28,358 bases of DNA from JACROF01 sp964598995 (lineage in GTDB: Bacteria; Patescibacteriota; Microgenomatia; Levybacterales; UBA12049), in assembly GCA_964598995.1 (NCBI GenBank), contig CAZRDR010000084.1, positions 1 through 28,358 of the forward strand. The letters run 5' to 3'. Position numbers and translations under genes: made by a program. Shown here piece by piece: positions 1-7,286 of the stretch. The notes under the pieces are model-generated. The model worked only from the letters and a program-made list of their open reading frames with translations, did no database searches and was not told the DNA's origin. How positions within the stretch are numbered: position 1 is the stretch's first letter; each line of letters begins with the position of its first letter.

Positions 1-331
1 CAATTTCTCGAATAAAATTAGTCCCAATATTCGCTCCACAAGTAGATACTTTTACTCCGCAACTGCCAGCTGTTGAAATCAGAGATGAGCATGATGATGC
101 CAAGCAATAGGTATTAGAAGGTAAGTTTGAGAGAGTACTCCAATTACTATCTTTCATTTTCACAACTGTCTCAACACCTTCTTGTGCATATTGCGTCGCA
201 AGCGTGCGAGACGAACCCTCAGTTGCGTTATTAAGGGACCTGAGCATCATGAGCGTTAATGCAGTCAAGATTACGATTCCTGCACCTAAAGCGACAACGA
301 CCTCAATAATTGTTTCACCTTTCATGTTCAT
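1..331 (-). CDS. Type IV prepilin-like protein (minor pilin, PilV/PulJ type), partial
   Basis: This open frame runs off the left edge, so only the first 110 codons are seen. It begins with a short leader and the processing site MNMKG|ETIIEVVVALG, followed by a hydrophobic stretch to about residue 28. Gly before the cut and Glu at mature position +5 are kept, but residue +1 is Glu instead of the usual Phe. The visible part after the helix has at least four cysteines. The start was chosen because its ATG overlaps the TGA of the upstream pilin gene as ATGA, implying translational coupling. It is the last visible gene of the minus-strand pilus cluster. Pilin class is certain; the exact minor-pilin type is inferred from leader and position. 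Confidence 0.8.
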   Translation of the reverse strand, partial: MNMKGETIIEVVVALGAGIVILTALTLMMLRSLNNATEGSSRTLATQYAQEGVETVVKMKDSNWSTLSNLPSNTYCLASSCSSLISTAGSCGVKVSTCGANIGTNFIREI

Positions 332-870
332 TGGATACTGACTGCTCCTGTCTGACTAACGACCACAGAGGCCGTTGTTCCATAGCCACTAATAATTGTT
401 CTTCCTGATCCAGTAACTCCTCCATTAAGAATACCAAAAGTATAACTCGATGAGGTCGTACCGCTACTGGTAAAGTGCACTGCACTGGGAAGTCTCCGAG
501 TTACGAGTTTAGTCTTGGTCCCACCACAGGTAACAGAAAGGACATAGCTATCTACACTCGTACAACTCCCCCCAGTATTCAGACAAAAATCGACGGTGTA
601 GCCTGATAAATCTCCATTGCAGCCAGTAGGTTTTAATTGTGAAAGCGAGCGAGATTTCGCATCACTGAGAAAGGACGCTAGTTGAGATGCAGTTTGTTTG
701 AGTGAATTAGCTTTATTAAAATTACCAAGTGATGCAAGGGTAACTGAAGAGATTATCCCGATGATTGAGATTACAACAAGAAGTTCTATCAGCGTGAATC
801 CAGATGAGAGTGAAGTCCTCATGAGTAATAATCGTTGAGGTAAGGTAGGCAGAGATATAGGAAGTCTCAT
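328..870 (-). CDS. Type IV prepilin-like protein (GspH/FimT-like pseudopilin)
   Basis: A 180-residue protein with the class III prepilin signal SSG|FTLIELLVVISIIGI, placed at about residues 21-38 when translation starts at 870. After the helix comes KQTASQLASFLSDAKSRSLSQ, the pattern seen in GspH/FimT-type minor pilins, then a Ser/Thr/Gly-rich globular part with four cysteines. The start at 870 forms an ATGA overlap with the upstream pilin stop. A second Met at 822 would leave a leader of only eight residues, which is more typical. Neither ATG has a Shine-Dalgarno sequence, so the start stays open. The stop overlaps the next pilin start as ATGA. Predicted role is priming or stabilising the pilus; the subtype is inferred. 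Confidence 0.8.
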   Translation of the reverse strand: MRLPISLPTLPQRLLLMRTSLSSGFTLIELLVVISIIGIISSVTLASLGNFNKANSLKQTASQLASFLSDAKSRSLSQLKPTGCNGDLSGYTVDFCLNTGGSCTSVDSYVLSVTCGGTKTKLVTRRLPSAVHFTSSGTTSSSYTFGILNGGVTGSGRTIISGYGTTASVVVSQTGAVSIQ

Positions 871-1364
871 GGATTAGCTAATTTATAATACTTTCCACTT
901 GGGCATGTCCCGCCAGACGGGGAAGGAGCTGAGGTTGATGAATCACTGTCTCCATCACTGGCATTTTCAAGACAGGCAGCTAAAACATAATCTGTTCCGC
1001 TTGCGCTGTAATAATAATAATTATTACTATTAAAGCTATTTGAAGAGAGTGGATCACAAGGGACCTTACTCATATATGTTACTCCATTTGCCGTGAAACT
1101 AACTTTAGCTGCATTTGAACAGCTCGAAGTATTTGTAACTGAATAATTTCCAAATCCTGATGGATAAGCTCCTAAATCACTTTTATATAACTCTAGTGCA
1201 GACTGGATTTGACGCAAGTCTGATTTACGCTGAGTATCACGAGCTCGTTGACGTACGCCAATAAAGTTAGCTGTGATCAGCGTTGCTAAGATGCCGATAA
1301 TTGAAATAACAACAAGGAGTTCAATTAAGGTAAACCCTTTATTTAGTTGAAGTTTATTTCTCAT
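867..1364 (-). CDS. Type IV prepilin-like protein (PulG/PilA family)
   Basis: Starting at 1364 gives 165 residues: a leader MRNKLQLNKG, then FTLIELLVVISIIGILATL, then the RQRARDTQRKSDLRQIQSAL helix common to PulG-like pilins. The C-terminal half is Ser/Asn/Tyr-rich, contains a run of Tyr residues and a CD-rich, Ser/Asp loop, and ends with CPSGKYYKLANP. A longer frame opens at 1415, but it would lie inside the upstream gene. The ATG at 1364 overlaps the upstream TGA as ATGA and gives a normal 10-residue leader, so I prefer it. The next gene starts in another ATGA overlap at 867-870. It is likely a minor pilin of the same fibre. Family is clear; which pilin it is cannot be decided. Confidence 0.87.
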   Translation of the reverse strand: MRNKLQLNKGFTLIELLVVISIIGILATLITANFIGVRQRARDTQRKSDLRQIQSALELYKSDLGAYPSGFGNYSVTNTSSCSNAAKVSFTANGVTYMSKVPCDPLSSNSFNSNNYYYYSASGTDYVLAACLENASDGDSDSSTSAPSPSGGTCPSGKYYKLANP

Positions 1365-1885
1365 GGACTGATATTGGCACTCGTTACACCGTAGTTGCAT
1401 ATCCCTCCTTTGCATGACGCTGATGGATTGGTACCTATCCCAAAGGTTGCTAAGCTGTCACACGCGCTTCCATTACTATGACAAGCCTGAGTATCATTCC
1501 CTCTATCCAGACTAGCATAGAGGCCGTAGGTCTGTCCATCTGCTGAGACACCATACACATATGTCTTATTACTTTGAGGATCTTTAGGAAGTGTATCCAT
1601 ATAAGGTTGCCAAGAACTGCCCCAACTGATAGCAATTGAATTTTGTACTATCTTATTTGCTGAAGCCTGTGGATATCGACCATTATCAGCGTAGTACGTC
1701 TCTAATGCTCGCTGGATCATCTCTAAATCTGTTTTACGTTTACTATCATTAGCCTTCTGAACTTGTTGACTAGGGTTGATAACAGCTAGTACGCCAGCTG
1801 CGAAAATCCCTACGATCCCAACTACTAAAATAAGTTCTATCAGTGTAAAGCCTGCCTGTAGGCAGAGATTGCCTTTAATTTTCAT
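1361..1885 (-). CDS. Type IV prepilin-like protein (PulG/PilA family)
   Basis: A 174-residue pilin with leader MKIKGNLCLQAG, the cut site G|FTLIELILVVGIVGI, and then NPSQQVQKANDSKRKTDLEMIQRALETYYADNGRYP, the usual PulG-like amphipathic helix ending in a YP turn. Four or more cysteines in the last third could form disulphides. It has one of the few strong Shine-Dalgarno sequences in the window: AGGGAGG at 1894-1900 on the minus strand overlaps the end of the upstream gene and lies about nine bases before the ATG. Its stop is shared with the next gene start (ATGA). The good ribosome site suggests this pilin is made in larger amounts than its coupled neighbours; that part is inference. Confidence 0.88.
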   Translation of the reverse strand: MKIKGNLCLQAGFTLIELILVVGIVGIFAAGVLAVINPSQQVQKANDSKRKTDLEMIQRALETYYADNGRYPQASANKIVQNSIAISWGSSWQPYMDTLPKDPQSNKTYVYGVSADGQTYGLYASLDRGNDTQACHSNGSACDSLATFGIGTNPSASCKGGICNYGVTSANISP

Positions 1886-1890
1886 ATCTT

Positions 1891-2568
1891 TTACCTCCCT
1901 TTACAAAATCCATCACAGGTTGATGAACAATAAACTCCGGCACCTGCTGTTGTATGGTTACATGTATCACCAGAACATATCCAATCTTTTTGTGAGCAGT
2001 CAGCAGGAGGCGGTGGGGGTGGCGGCGGAGGCTGAGAACCCGAATCATTTCCACCTAATCCACCATCTGACCCACCACTCAGTGACGATGCAGCTAAATG
2101 AGCGCAACCAGCAGCATCGACATTACCAGATACGATACACGCCCAAGAGTTAGAATAATCACTAGGTACGCATGCTGAGAGACTTGTAAGAGTACATTGT
2201 GGCGTAGTCGGCGTTACTGACAATTTGGTAAAAACGACATTCCATTGAGGACAACTTCCTAGATACTTATATACATAACAGTTGGTATTATTTGCACAAG
2301 CAACATCCTGAGGGACTTTACGCATATAAACCGTCGAATTCTCTTGCCAGGCCGAACCGAAAGGGAGAGTAGTCGGATAACAGTTATGATCATTGTAATA
2401 GGTATCAAGAGCAGTCTTTATCTCCTGAATATCTCTTTTACGAGTTGTGTCATTTACCTTAGCCATCTGCTTGCGAGGATCAAGAACCATGATCGTTATC
2501 CCCAAAAGGATACCTAACATAGTGATGACGAGTACAAGTTCTATGAGTGTGAGGCCTTTAAACTTCAT
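1891..2568 (-). CDS. Type IV prepilin-like protein with polyproline linker and Cys-rich tail
   Basis: A 225-residue pilin with a very short leader, MKFKG|LTLIELVLVITMLGI (Leu at +1). A PulG-like helix (KVNDTTRKRDIQEIKTAL) and a YPTTLPFGSAW segment follow, then a cysteine-containing domain. Near residues 165-179 comes a Gly/Ser-rich stretch, then nine consecutive prolines (residues 180-188, bases 2005-2031), then a tail of about 36 residues holding six cysteines. This layout is longer and more modular than its neighbours and suggests a stalked, disulphide-knotted end domain, perhaps a tip adhesin. That role is inference. The ATG follows the pilD stop as TAATATG, so translation is probably coupled. 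Confidence 0.87.
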   Translation of the reverse strand: MKFKGLTLIELVLVITMLGILLGITIMVLDPRKQMAKVNDTTRKRDIQEIKTALDTYYNDHNCYPTTLPFGSAWQENSTVYMRKVPQDVACANNTNCYVYKYLGSCPQWNVVFTKLSVTPTTPQCTLTSLSACVPSDYSNSWACIVSGNVDAAGCAHLAASSLSGGSDGGLGGNDSGSQPPPPPPPPPADCSQKDWICSGDTCNHTTAGAGVYCSSTCDGFCKGR

Positions 2569-2569
2569 A

Positions 2570-3334
2570 TTATTTAAAGTATGACGCTGTAAGCTGAATT
2601 ATTTGCTCTCCCCATACCATCATAATAAAAGTACCAAGCACAAGAAAAGGACCAAATGGAATAGTCCCTCCATGTAATTTTTTCTTTTTCAGTACGATCA
2701 AAACGAGCGAAATGACAGCCCCAATGATAAATGATAAATATAATCCCAGCAGAATATAAGGAAAGCCTAACAAGAATCCCATGAATAAGGCATAGATTAC
2801 ATCACCAAAGCCCATACCACGTCCTTTAGTAACAAGAAAAATGACGAGAAAGAAAAGTCCTGCCCCTAATCCAGCTAAAATATGAGTGAGGATCTCTGTA
2901 TGTGAGCCTAAGAGAAGAAGCACCAACGTGGCTATAGTTGCAACAAAAACAATGGGGAAGGGGATGATCTCATGTTTGAGATCAGAAAATGTAATTGTCA
3001 GCAAGCATAAGGAAATCGTTCCATAAAGGATAAAAATAATCATATTATCCTGGAAGGTCAGTACGAACATAATAGCTAAGACTAGACCAGTAAGAATTTC
3101 AGAGAGCGGATACCACATTGAAAGCTGAGCTTTACAATGTCTGCAGCGACCAGATTGGAGGAGGAAGGACATAACAGGTACTAACTCATACCATGAAAGC
3201 ATATGTCCGCATGATTCACACTTTGATCGTCCACGAATAAAAGACATCTTCCTCCCTGATCGATCAGCGACAACTAAGAGAAAACTTCCTAAGAAGAGTC
3301 CTATAATGAAGATGAATAATGTAAGAGCTAGCAT
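2570..3334 (-). CDS. pilD: Prepilin peptidase / N-methyltransferase, PilD (A24 family)
   Basis: A polytopic inner-membrane aspartyl protease that removes prepilin leaders and methylates the new N-terminus. With the ATG at 3334 it has 254 residues. The N-terminal part has GSFLLVVADR, then the zinc-binding pairs C39-x-x-C42 and C64-x-x-C67 of the methylase domain. The two catalytic aspartates are in SDLKHEIIP (D118) and GMGFGD (D178), the GxGD motif of the A24 family. About seven hydrophobic segments follow one another. A GTG at 3355 could extend the frame by seven residues, but it lies inside the upstream gene, while the ATG follows that gene's stop as TAATATG. It should process all six prepilins encoded here. 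Confidence 0.95.
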   Translation of the reverse strand: MLALTLFIFIIGLFLGSFLLVVADRSGRKMSFIRGRSKCESCGHMLSWYELVPVMSFLLQSGRCRHCKAQLSMWYPLSEILTGLVLAIMFVLTFQDNMIIFILYGTISLCLLTITFSDLKHEIIPFPIVFVATIATLVLLLLGSHTEILTHILAGLGAGLFFLVIFLVTKGRGMGFGDVIYALFMGFLLGFPYILLGLYLSFIIGAVISLVLIVLKKKKLHGGTIPFGPFLVLGTFIMMVWGEQIIQLTASYFK

Positions 3335-3335
3335 A

Positions 3336-5330
3336 TTATTTGAGTGTAAGCTCACTATGAAATTTTTCTTTATAGAGCTTCTTTACTGACTCGATTGCCC
3401 TTTTATCAGTATGACACTGTAGTTGAGCATTTACCAGCTGTTGGTAGAACTTTTTATTAAGTGAGTCCTTCTCTACTGCGATATTAAAATCAAGAAGCGC
3501 TAATTTACAGTTATTTTGATAGCTAAGAAAGTAACTACCTAGGCTCGCATAGCCCAATGCAAAATTTGGATCAACTTGAATACTTCTCAGCATATAGGCG
3601 CCATAATCAGGTGGATCTTTATACGTTTGAGAGAAATAAACACCCGTATGCCATAATGCCCAAGCATAGGCATTATAAATAGACTCATAGCTCGTATTCC
3701 GTGCACTCGTCGGTAAAGCAGTATTCTTTGTTAATTGATAATTATCCCAAATTTTTGTCGTTAACGCTCTAAATTGATCGAGTGATAACTTAGGCTCAGT
3801 CGATCTTCTCAGCTCATAGGCCAGTCCATGTGGCAGCCAGGTCACCCTCTTATTACCAGCGAAAGGAACCTCAGAAAAAACAGGATATGATGCATCGATG
3901 ATCTCAATATTCTTAAGGACTGCAGTCTGTGCGTCAAACAAATTATCTGGTGTCAGAATCGAGATATTTTTCTCATGGAGGGAAGCGTTGATTTGTTTTG
4001 GATCAACGGCATTAAGGATCGTCACATCTGGACGTATGCCTTGGACATAGTGCATATACCAAGTTGAAAAAAGACTTGTATCACTAGCAAGAAGTAAGAC
4101 ACTGTTCTGAGGTAGAGACTCCAAATAATTCCGACCTAATTCATTACCAACACTGATATTCGCTAACTGTAACCTTGGGTAGTTAGCGATAAAAAGCTGT
4201 AAGGGAATCAGCAAAAAAATACTACTAAAGATAACACTATAGATTGGTCTGCTAAAAATATCAGCGATTTTTTGACTGAAGGCTGCAATACCAAGAGGTA
4301 AAAAGAGGAGTGCAATAATAATCGAAAGCGTTATAAACCTTTCAGCGACGGTTACATAAAAAGCTGTGTCAAAAGGAAAGGCAGCATAAAAGAAAAAAAC
4401 AGGACCAGCTAGGATAAAACCACTTAGAAGTCCTATGGCATATCTTTTGCGAGTGAAGACCTCTTTCACCATTCCTAATAAACACAAGATAACAACAGGA
4501 ATGGTGACATAGGAGGTGAAAGTAGTCGCATAACTGAATAGAGCAGACCATCTATCATTAATCCCTTGTGTCTCGAAATAACCAGCTTTAAAAGTCCCAT
4601 ACCGCATACGAAGGACGAATTCTATAAATGAACGAACATCTTTAATCTGTGCCCAATCAATAGCAGGGTGATGAAGAGATGCAATGACTACATAGAGATA
4701 AGGTAGTAGCCCAATGAGGACAGCTGCAAGACAATAAAAGACTATCTTTCTTTTGGCAAGAAAATCCTTCTTCAGTTGAGGAGAAACTATGAGAAAGAGT
4801 GCTGGGAAGAGAAGAATGATAGTGAATTGATTAGTAAGAGATAGTCCAGCGACAAAAGAAAGAAATAGAAGGTAGACCAGTGTTTTTTTCTTGACGTATT
4901 GAAGAGATAAATAAATCAAAAGCAGTGCAAACAAGTTATTCAAAGCAAATACTTCAGGGACAAGGGCGAAAAGCCAAAAAAGATAGGTAGTCCCAAGTAT
5001 TAAGGTAGTAACAACTGCTATGAGAGTACTTTTGGTGAATTGAAGAGCTAACCTAAAATAGATGACTAATGCGAGTGACGAAGCGATTGCTGAAATACTT
5101 CCAACTGCAAACGCGTCTGTTACATGGAACAGACTACTAACTCGAGTAAAAACAAACCCGATTAAGGTGAAGAGTGGGTAACCGGGTGGGTGAGCAACAC
5201 CTCCAATTGAAGAAACTGTTACTAAGAGACCTGAATCACCGGTAAAAATACTCCGTGAGACATTAAAAAGGTAGAAGGTCAAAAAACTAAAAAAGAGTAT
5301 TATTTCTAATACTCTTTGAGATTTGATCAT
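3336..5330 (-). CDS. DUF2723 (TMEM260-like) multi-spanning membrane protein with TPR-like tail
   Basis: A protein of about 664 residues. The first hydrophobic helix is followed by TGDSGLLVTV and then GGVAHPPGYPLF, the DUF2723 hallmark, with an Asp in the first outer loop as in GT-C glycosyltransferases. Roughly a dozen membrane segments reach to about residue 385. A soluble tail of about 280 residues follows, the last hundred TPR-like (ALGYASLGSYFLSYQN, ALLDFNIAVEKD). Eukaryotic TMEM260, a DUF2723 protein, is an O-mannosyltransferase; activity here is inferred. Its place between the main pilin and pilD suggests glycosylation of Ser/Thr-rich pilins. The start is ATG 5330, five bases after the pilin stop; a GTG at 5351 would overlap that gene. 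A terminator-like hairpin lies in its first codons. Confidence 0.85.
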   Translation of the reverse strand: MIKSQRVLEIILFFSFLTFYLFNVSRSIFTGDSGLLVTVSSIGGVAHPPGYPLFTLIGFVFTRVSSLFHVTDAFAVGSISAIASSLALVIYFRLALQFTKSTLIAVVTTLILGTTYLFWLFALVPEVFALNNLFALLLIYLSLQYVKKKTLVYLLFLSFVAGLSLTNQFTIILLFPALFLIVSPQLKKDFLAKRKIVFYCLAAVLIGLLPYLYVVIASLHHPAIDWAQIKDVRSFIEFVLRMRYGTFKAGYFETQGINDRWSALFSYATTFTSYVTIPVVILCLLGMVKEVFTRKRYAIGLLSGFILAGPVFFFYAAFPFDTAFYVTVAERFITLSIIIALLFLPLGIAAFSQKIADIFSRPIYSVIFSSIFLLIPLQLFIANYPRLQLANISVGNELGRNYLESLPQNSVLLLASDTSLFSTWYMHYVQGIRPDVTILNAVDPKQINASLHEKNISILTPDNLFDAQTAVLKNIEIIDASYPVFSEVPFAGNKRVTWLPHGLAYELRRSTEPKLSLDQFRALTTKIWDNYQLTKNTALPTSARNTSYESIYNAYAWALWHTGVYFSQTYKDPPDYGAYMLRSIQVDPNFALGYASLGSYFLSYQNNCKLALLDFNIAVEKDSLNKKFYQQLVNAQLQCHTDKRAIESVKKLYKEKFHSELTLK
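5292..5317 (-). terminator. Terminator-like hairpin inside the start of the DUF2723 gene
   Basis: On the minus strand a perfect 11-bp stem (AAAGAGTATTA / TAATACTCTTT) closes a GAAA tetraloop. The right arm runs directly into further Ts, and a second T-run follows two bases later. It begins 13 bases after the ATG of the DUF2723 gene and about 20 bases after the pilin stop. Shape and T-run fit an intrinsic terminator for the pilin transcript, although the stem is AT-rich and may be weak. It could also be a chance effect of Leu/Ile/Phe codons. Confidence 0.5.
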
Positions 5331-5335
5331 GAAGT

Positions 5336-5935
5336 TTAGAGCTTTGCGCACCAGTAGCAGTTAGTCGTTCCGCCATCTGAGTTGCAAGTATTAGCTGCAC
5401 TCTGATCTGCTCCAGCATAATTATAGATAGTATTTACGTCACGCTGTTGTGATTTAGACTGTGGCTGGTAGCAGACTTTAACAGAATTCGGATTAGTAGC
5501 GTCGTCTGATGCAGCACCGATAAGATAAAGTTTAGTAGTGATCGTTGTAGCTGTTGTAAACTCTTGCTTTAATTCTCCGTCGCTAATCAATCCATTCACA
5601 CATTCCAATCCATGACCAGACACAGCGACACTTTGATTCGTGGCAGATTGTGGAGTAATTCCTCCAGTTCCAGCACCACCACATCCTGCAACTCCACCAT
5701 TTGCAGCTGGATGCCAAGGCATAGCATTATGTGTTGTGTAATAGCGGAGAGAACCTTCTGCCAATTCGACAGCTGCGTTTTTAACGTTAGCGTCACTAGC
5801 CTTCTTTAATTGTTCGAATGGATCGATAGTTGCTACAAGTGCAGTTGCGAGGATACCTAAGATACCAAGTACTACGAGAAGCTCAATAAGTGTAAACCCT
5901 TTTTGAAGTTTTGAAATGTTAGTTTGAGCAGTCAT
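5336..5935 (-). CDS. pilA: Type IV prepilin, probable major pilin
   Basis: A 199-residue prepilin: leader MTAQTNISKLQKG, then FTLIELLVVLGILGILATALVA, and an IDPFEQLKKASDANVKNAAVELAEGSLRYYTTHNAMPW helix region. The globular part is Gly/Ala/Thr-rich with several cysteines and ends in TNCYWCAKL. I call it the probable major pilin because it is the only pilin gene here with its own consensus-like promoter and an untranslated leader of about 40 bases, and because a terminator-like hairpin follows its stop. It lies 143 bases downstream of pilC. No Shine-Dalgarno sequence is seen before the ATG; the leader instead has an A-rich stretch. Family is certain, rank as the major subunit is inferred. Confidence 0.85.
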   Translation of the reverse strand: MTAQTNISKLQKGFTLIELLVVLGILGILATALVATIDPFEQLKKASDANVKNAAVELAEGSLRYYTTHNAMPWHPAANGGVAGCGGAGTGGITPQSATNQSVAVSGHGLECVNGLISDGELKQEFTTATTITTKLYLIGAASDDATNPNSVKVCYQPQSKSQQRDVNTIYNYAGADQSAANTCNSDGGTTNCYWCAKL

Positions 5936-5945
5936 GTTTTTGTTG

Positions 5946-5974
5946 AGAGATAGTTATTTGTTTTTGTTATCTCT
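5946..5974 (-). promoter_or_regulatory. Hairpin in the leader of the major pilin gene
   Basis: AGAGATA and TATCTCT form a 7-bp stem around a 15-base A-rich loop in the untranslated leader. The predicted transcription start falls at or next to the 5' base of the stem. A 5'-terminal stem of this kind can protect an mRNA from decay; that function is inference. Confidence 0.35.
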
Positions 5975-5980
5975 GCATTA

Positions 5981-6010
5981 ATTATTGCCAGAGTTATTAA
6001 GTACTGTCAA
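5981..6010 (-). promoter_or_regulatory. Sigma-70-type promoter of the major pilin gene
   Basis: On the minus strand there is a perfect -35 box TTGACA at 6010-6005, an 18-base spacer, and a -10 box AATAAT at 5986-5981 (five of six matches to TATAAT). The predicted start lies near 5974, about 40 bases before the pilin ATG. It sits in the 143-base gap after pilC, the only sizeable non-coding gap in the pilus locus. Confidence 0.65.
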
Positions 6011-6078
6011 GTAGTAAAATCGGGCGTTTTTGAGGCTGGATATCATTTTCTTACAATTCTTACAGATGAGCTTAGGCA

Positions 6079-7281
6079 CTACTGGATTTGGGAGATAATA
6101 CTATAGATCGGAGTGATGATTGAAATTACTAGGAAGCCGACTCCAACAGCAAGGACAATCATGATGATAGGCTCAAGAGCGGTAGTTAATCCTTTAACTG
6201 TCGTGTCAACTTCACGTTCATAATATTCAGAAACTCTCGTCAGTGAGTCATCTAATTTTCCTGTCTGCTCACCGATCTTAACCATTTCCACCATCAGAGG
6301 AGGGAAGAGCGGATCTGCCAGCATCGCGTCGCCAATCGTTACACCTTTTTCGACCTTTTTCCCGACCTCACGAATCGCCTGTTGATAATAATAATTACCA
6401 ATAACATTAGCACTCTCGTTGAGTGACTCAACGACGAGTGAACCTGTGCCGACAAGAAGACCAAAAGTCCTTGCGAACTCAGCCATAATTGATTGCGTTG
6501 TAAGCTTATTGAAAATAGGAATCCTGAGAATTAATGCATCGAGTATCTTCTTACCGCGAAGTGTCTTCTTCCATTTTTGGAAATAAATCACTAGAGGAAC
6601 GATTGTTCCAACGATAAACGGCCAATACCTCATGGTGAAATTCGAAAAACCGATGACTATTTTGGTAGGGAGGGGGAGTTCGACATTAAAACTCGCATAC
6701 AGACCGGTCAGCGTTGGTATGACGAAAATCATCATGATCGTCATAACTCCAACCATCATCACGAGAACAATAATAGGATACATCAGGGCTGACTTAATGG
6801 TTGATTTTAACTTATCCTGTTTTTCAAGAGTATCGGCTAGACGAATTAAGATTTTATCTAAAAGTCCGGCAGTCTCTGCAGCTTGGATAAGCGAGATATA
6901 AATAGGAGAGAACACATTAGGAAATTTTGAGATGGCTTGTGAGAGAGTCTTACCTTCTTGGATATTGGCGATCATTCCTTCGACAACTTCTGCCATTGCT
7001 GGATTTTGCACTTGACTTCGGAAAATAGTTAAGGCCTGCATGACCGTTAGACCAGAGGTGAGCATTGAGGAGAGCTGGCGAGTAAAAAAAACAAGGTCTT
7101 TTTTAGCAGACTTGCGACTAATAAGATATTTGAGCGATTTTCCTTGGTTGAAAACCTTAATAACTATCGGAGTATACTCTTGTTTACGTAAAAAAGAAGC
7201 AGCTTCTTCTTCATCTTTAGCATCAACTAGACCGGTGACTATTTTTCCTTTTTCATCGACGGCGCGGTAAGCTAATTTCAT
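6079..7281 (-). CDS. pilC: Type IV pilus inner-membrane platform protein PilC
   Basis: A 400-residue polytopic protein that anchors the pilus motor and passes ATPase motion to the growing fibre. The N-terminus (YRAVDEKGKIVTGLVDA) is the usual PilC/GspF opening. Two T2SF domains follow, each with the repeat pattern FTRQLSSMLTSGLTVMQAL (about residue 67) and FARTFGLLVGTGSLVVESL (about residue 268). Hydrophobic segments lie near residues 165-190, 215-232 and 370-395, as expected. Length matches the family (about 400). The ATG is five bases after the pilT stop, without a clear Shine-Dalgarno sequence, so coupling to pilT is likely. Identification is secure. Confidence 0.96.
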   Translation of the reverse strand: MKLAYRAVDEKGKIVTGLVDAKDEEEAASFLRKQEYTPIVIKVFNQGKSLKYLISRKSAKKDLVFFTRQLSSMLTSGLTVMQALTIFRSQVQNPAMAEVVEGMIANIQEGKTLSQAISKFPNVFSPIYISLIQAAETAGLLDKILIRLADTLEKQDKLKSTIKSALMYPIIVLVMMVGVMTIMMIFVIPTLTGLYASFNVELPLPTKIVIGFSNFTMRYWPFIVGTIVPLVIYFQKWKKTLRGKKILDALILRIPIFNKLTTQSIMAEFARTFGLLVGTGSLVVESLNESANVIGNYYYQQAIREVGKKVEKGVTIGDAMLADPLFPPLMVEMVKIGEQTGKLDDSLTRVSEYYEREVDTTVKGLTTALEPIIMIVLAVGVGFLVISIITPIYSIISQIQ

Positions 7282-7286
7282 AAGAT

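Noticed and set aside
328..1415. UGA recoding (Gracilibacteria/SR1 genetic code)
   Set aside because: TGA ends two pilin genes precisely at ATGA overlaps with the next start, and no gene here needs a read-through TGA.
1364..1415. Upstream extension of the pilin gene to 1415
   Set aside because: It would run inside the upstream pilin gene and give a 27-residue leader; the ATG at 1364 makes an ATGA overlap and a normal leader.
1776..2153. 125-codon open frame on the plus strand opposite two pilin genes
   Set aside because: It is antisense to well-supported pilins, has an ordinary shadow-ORF composition and no ribosome site.
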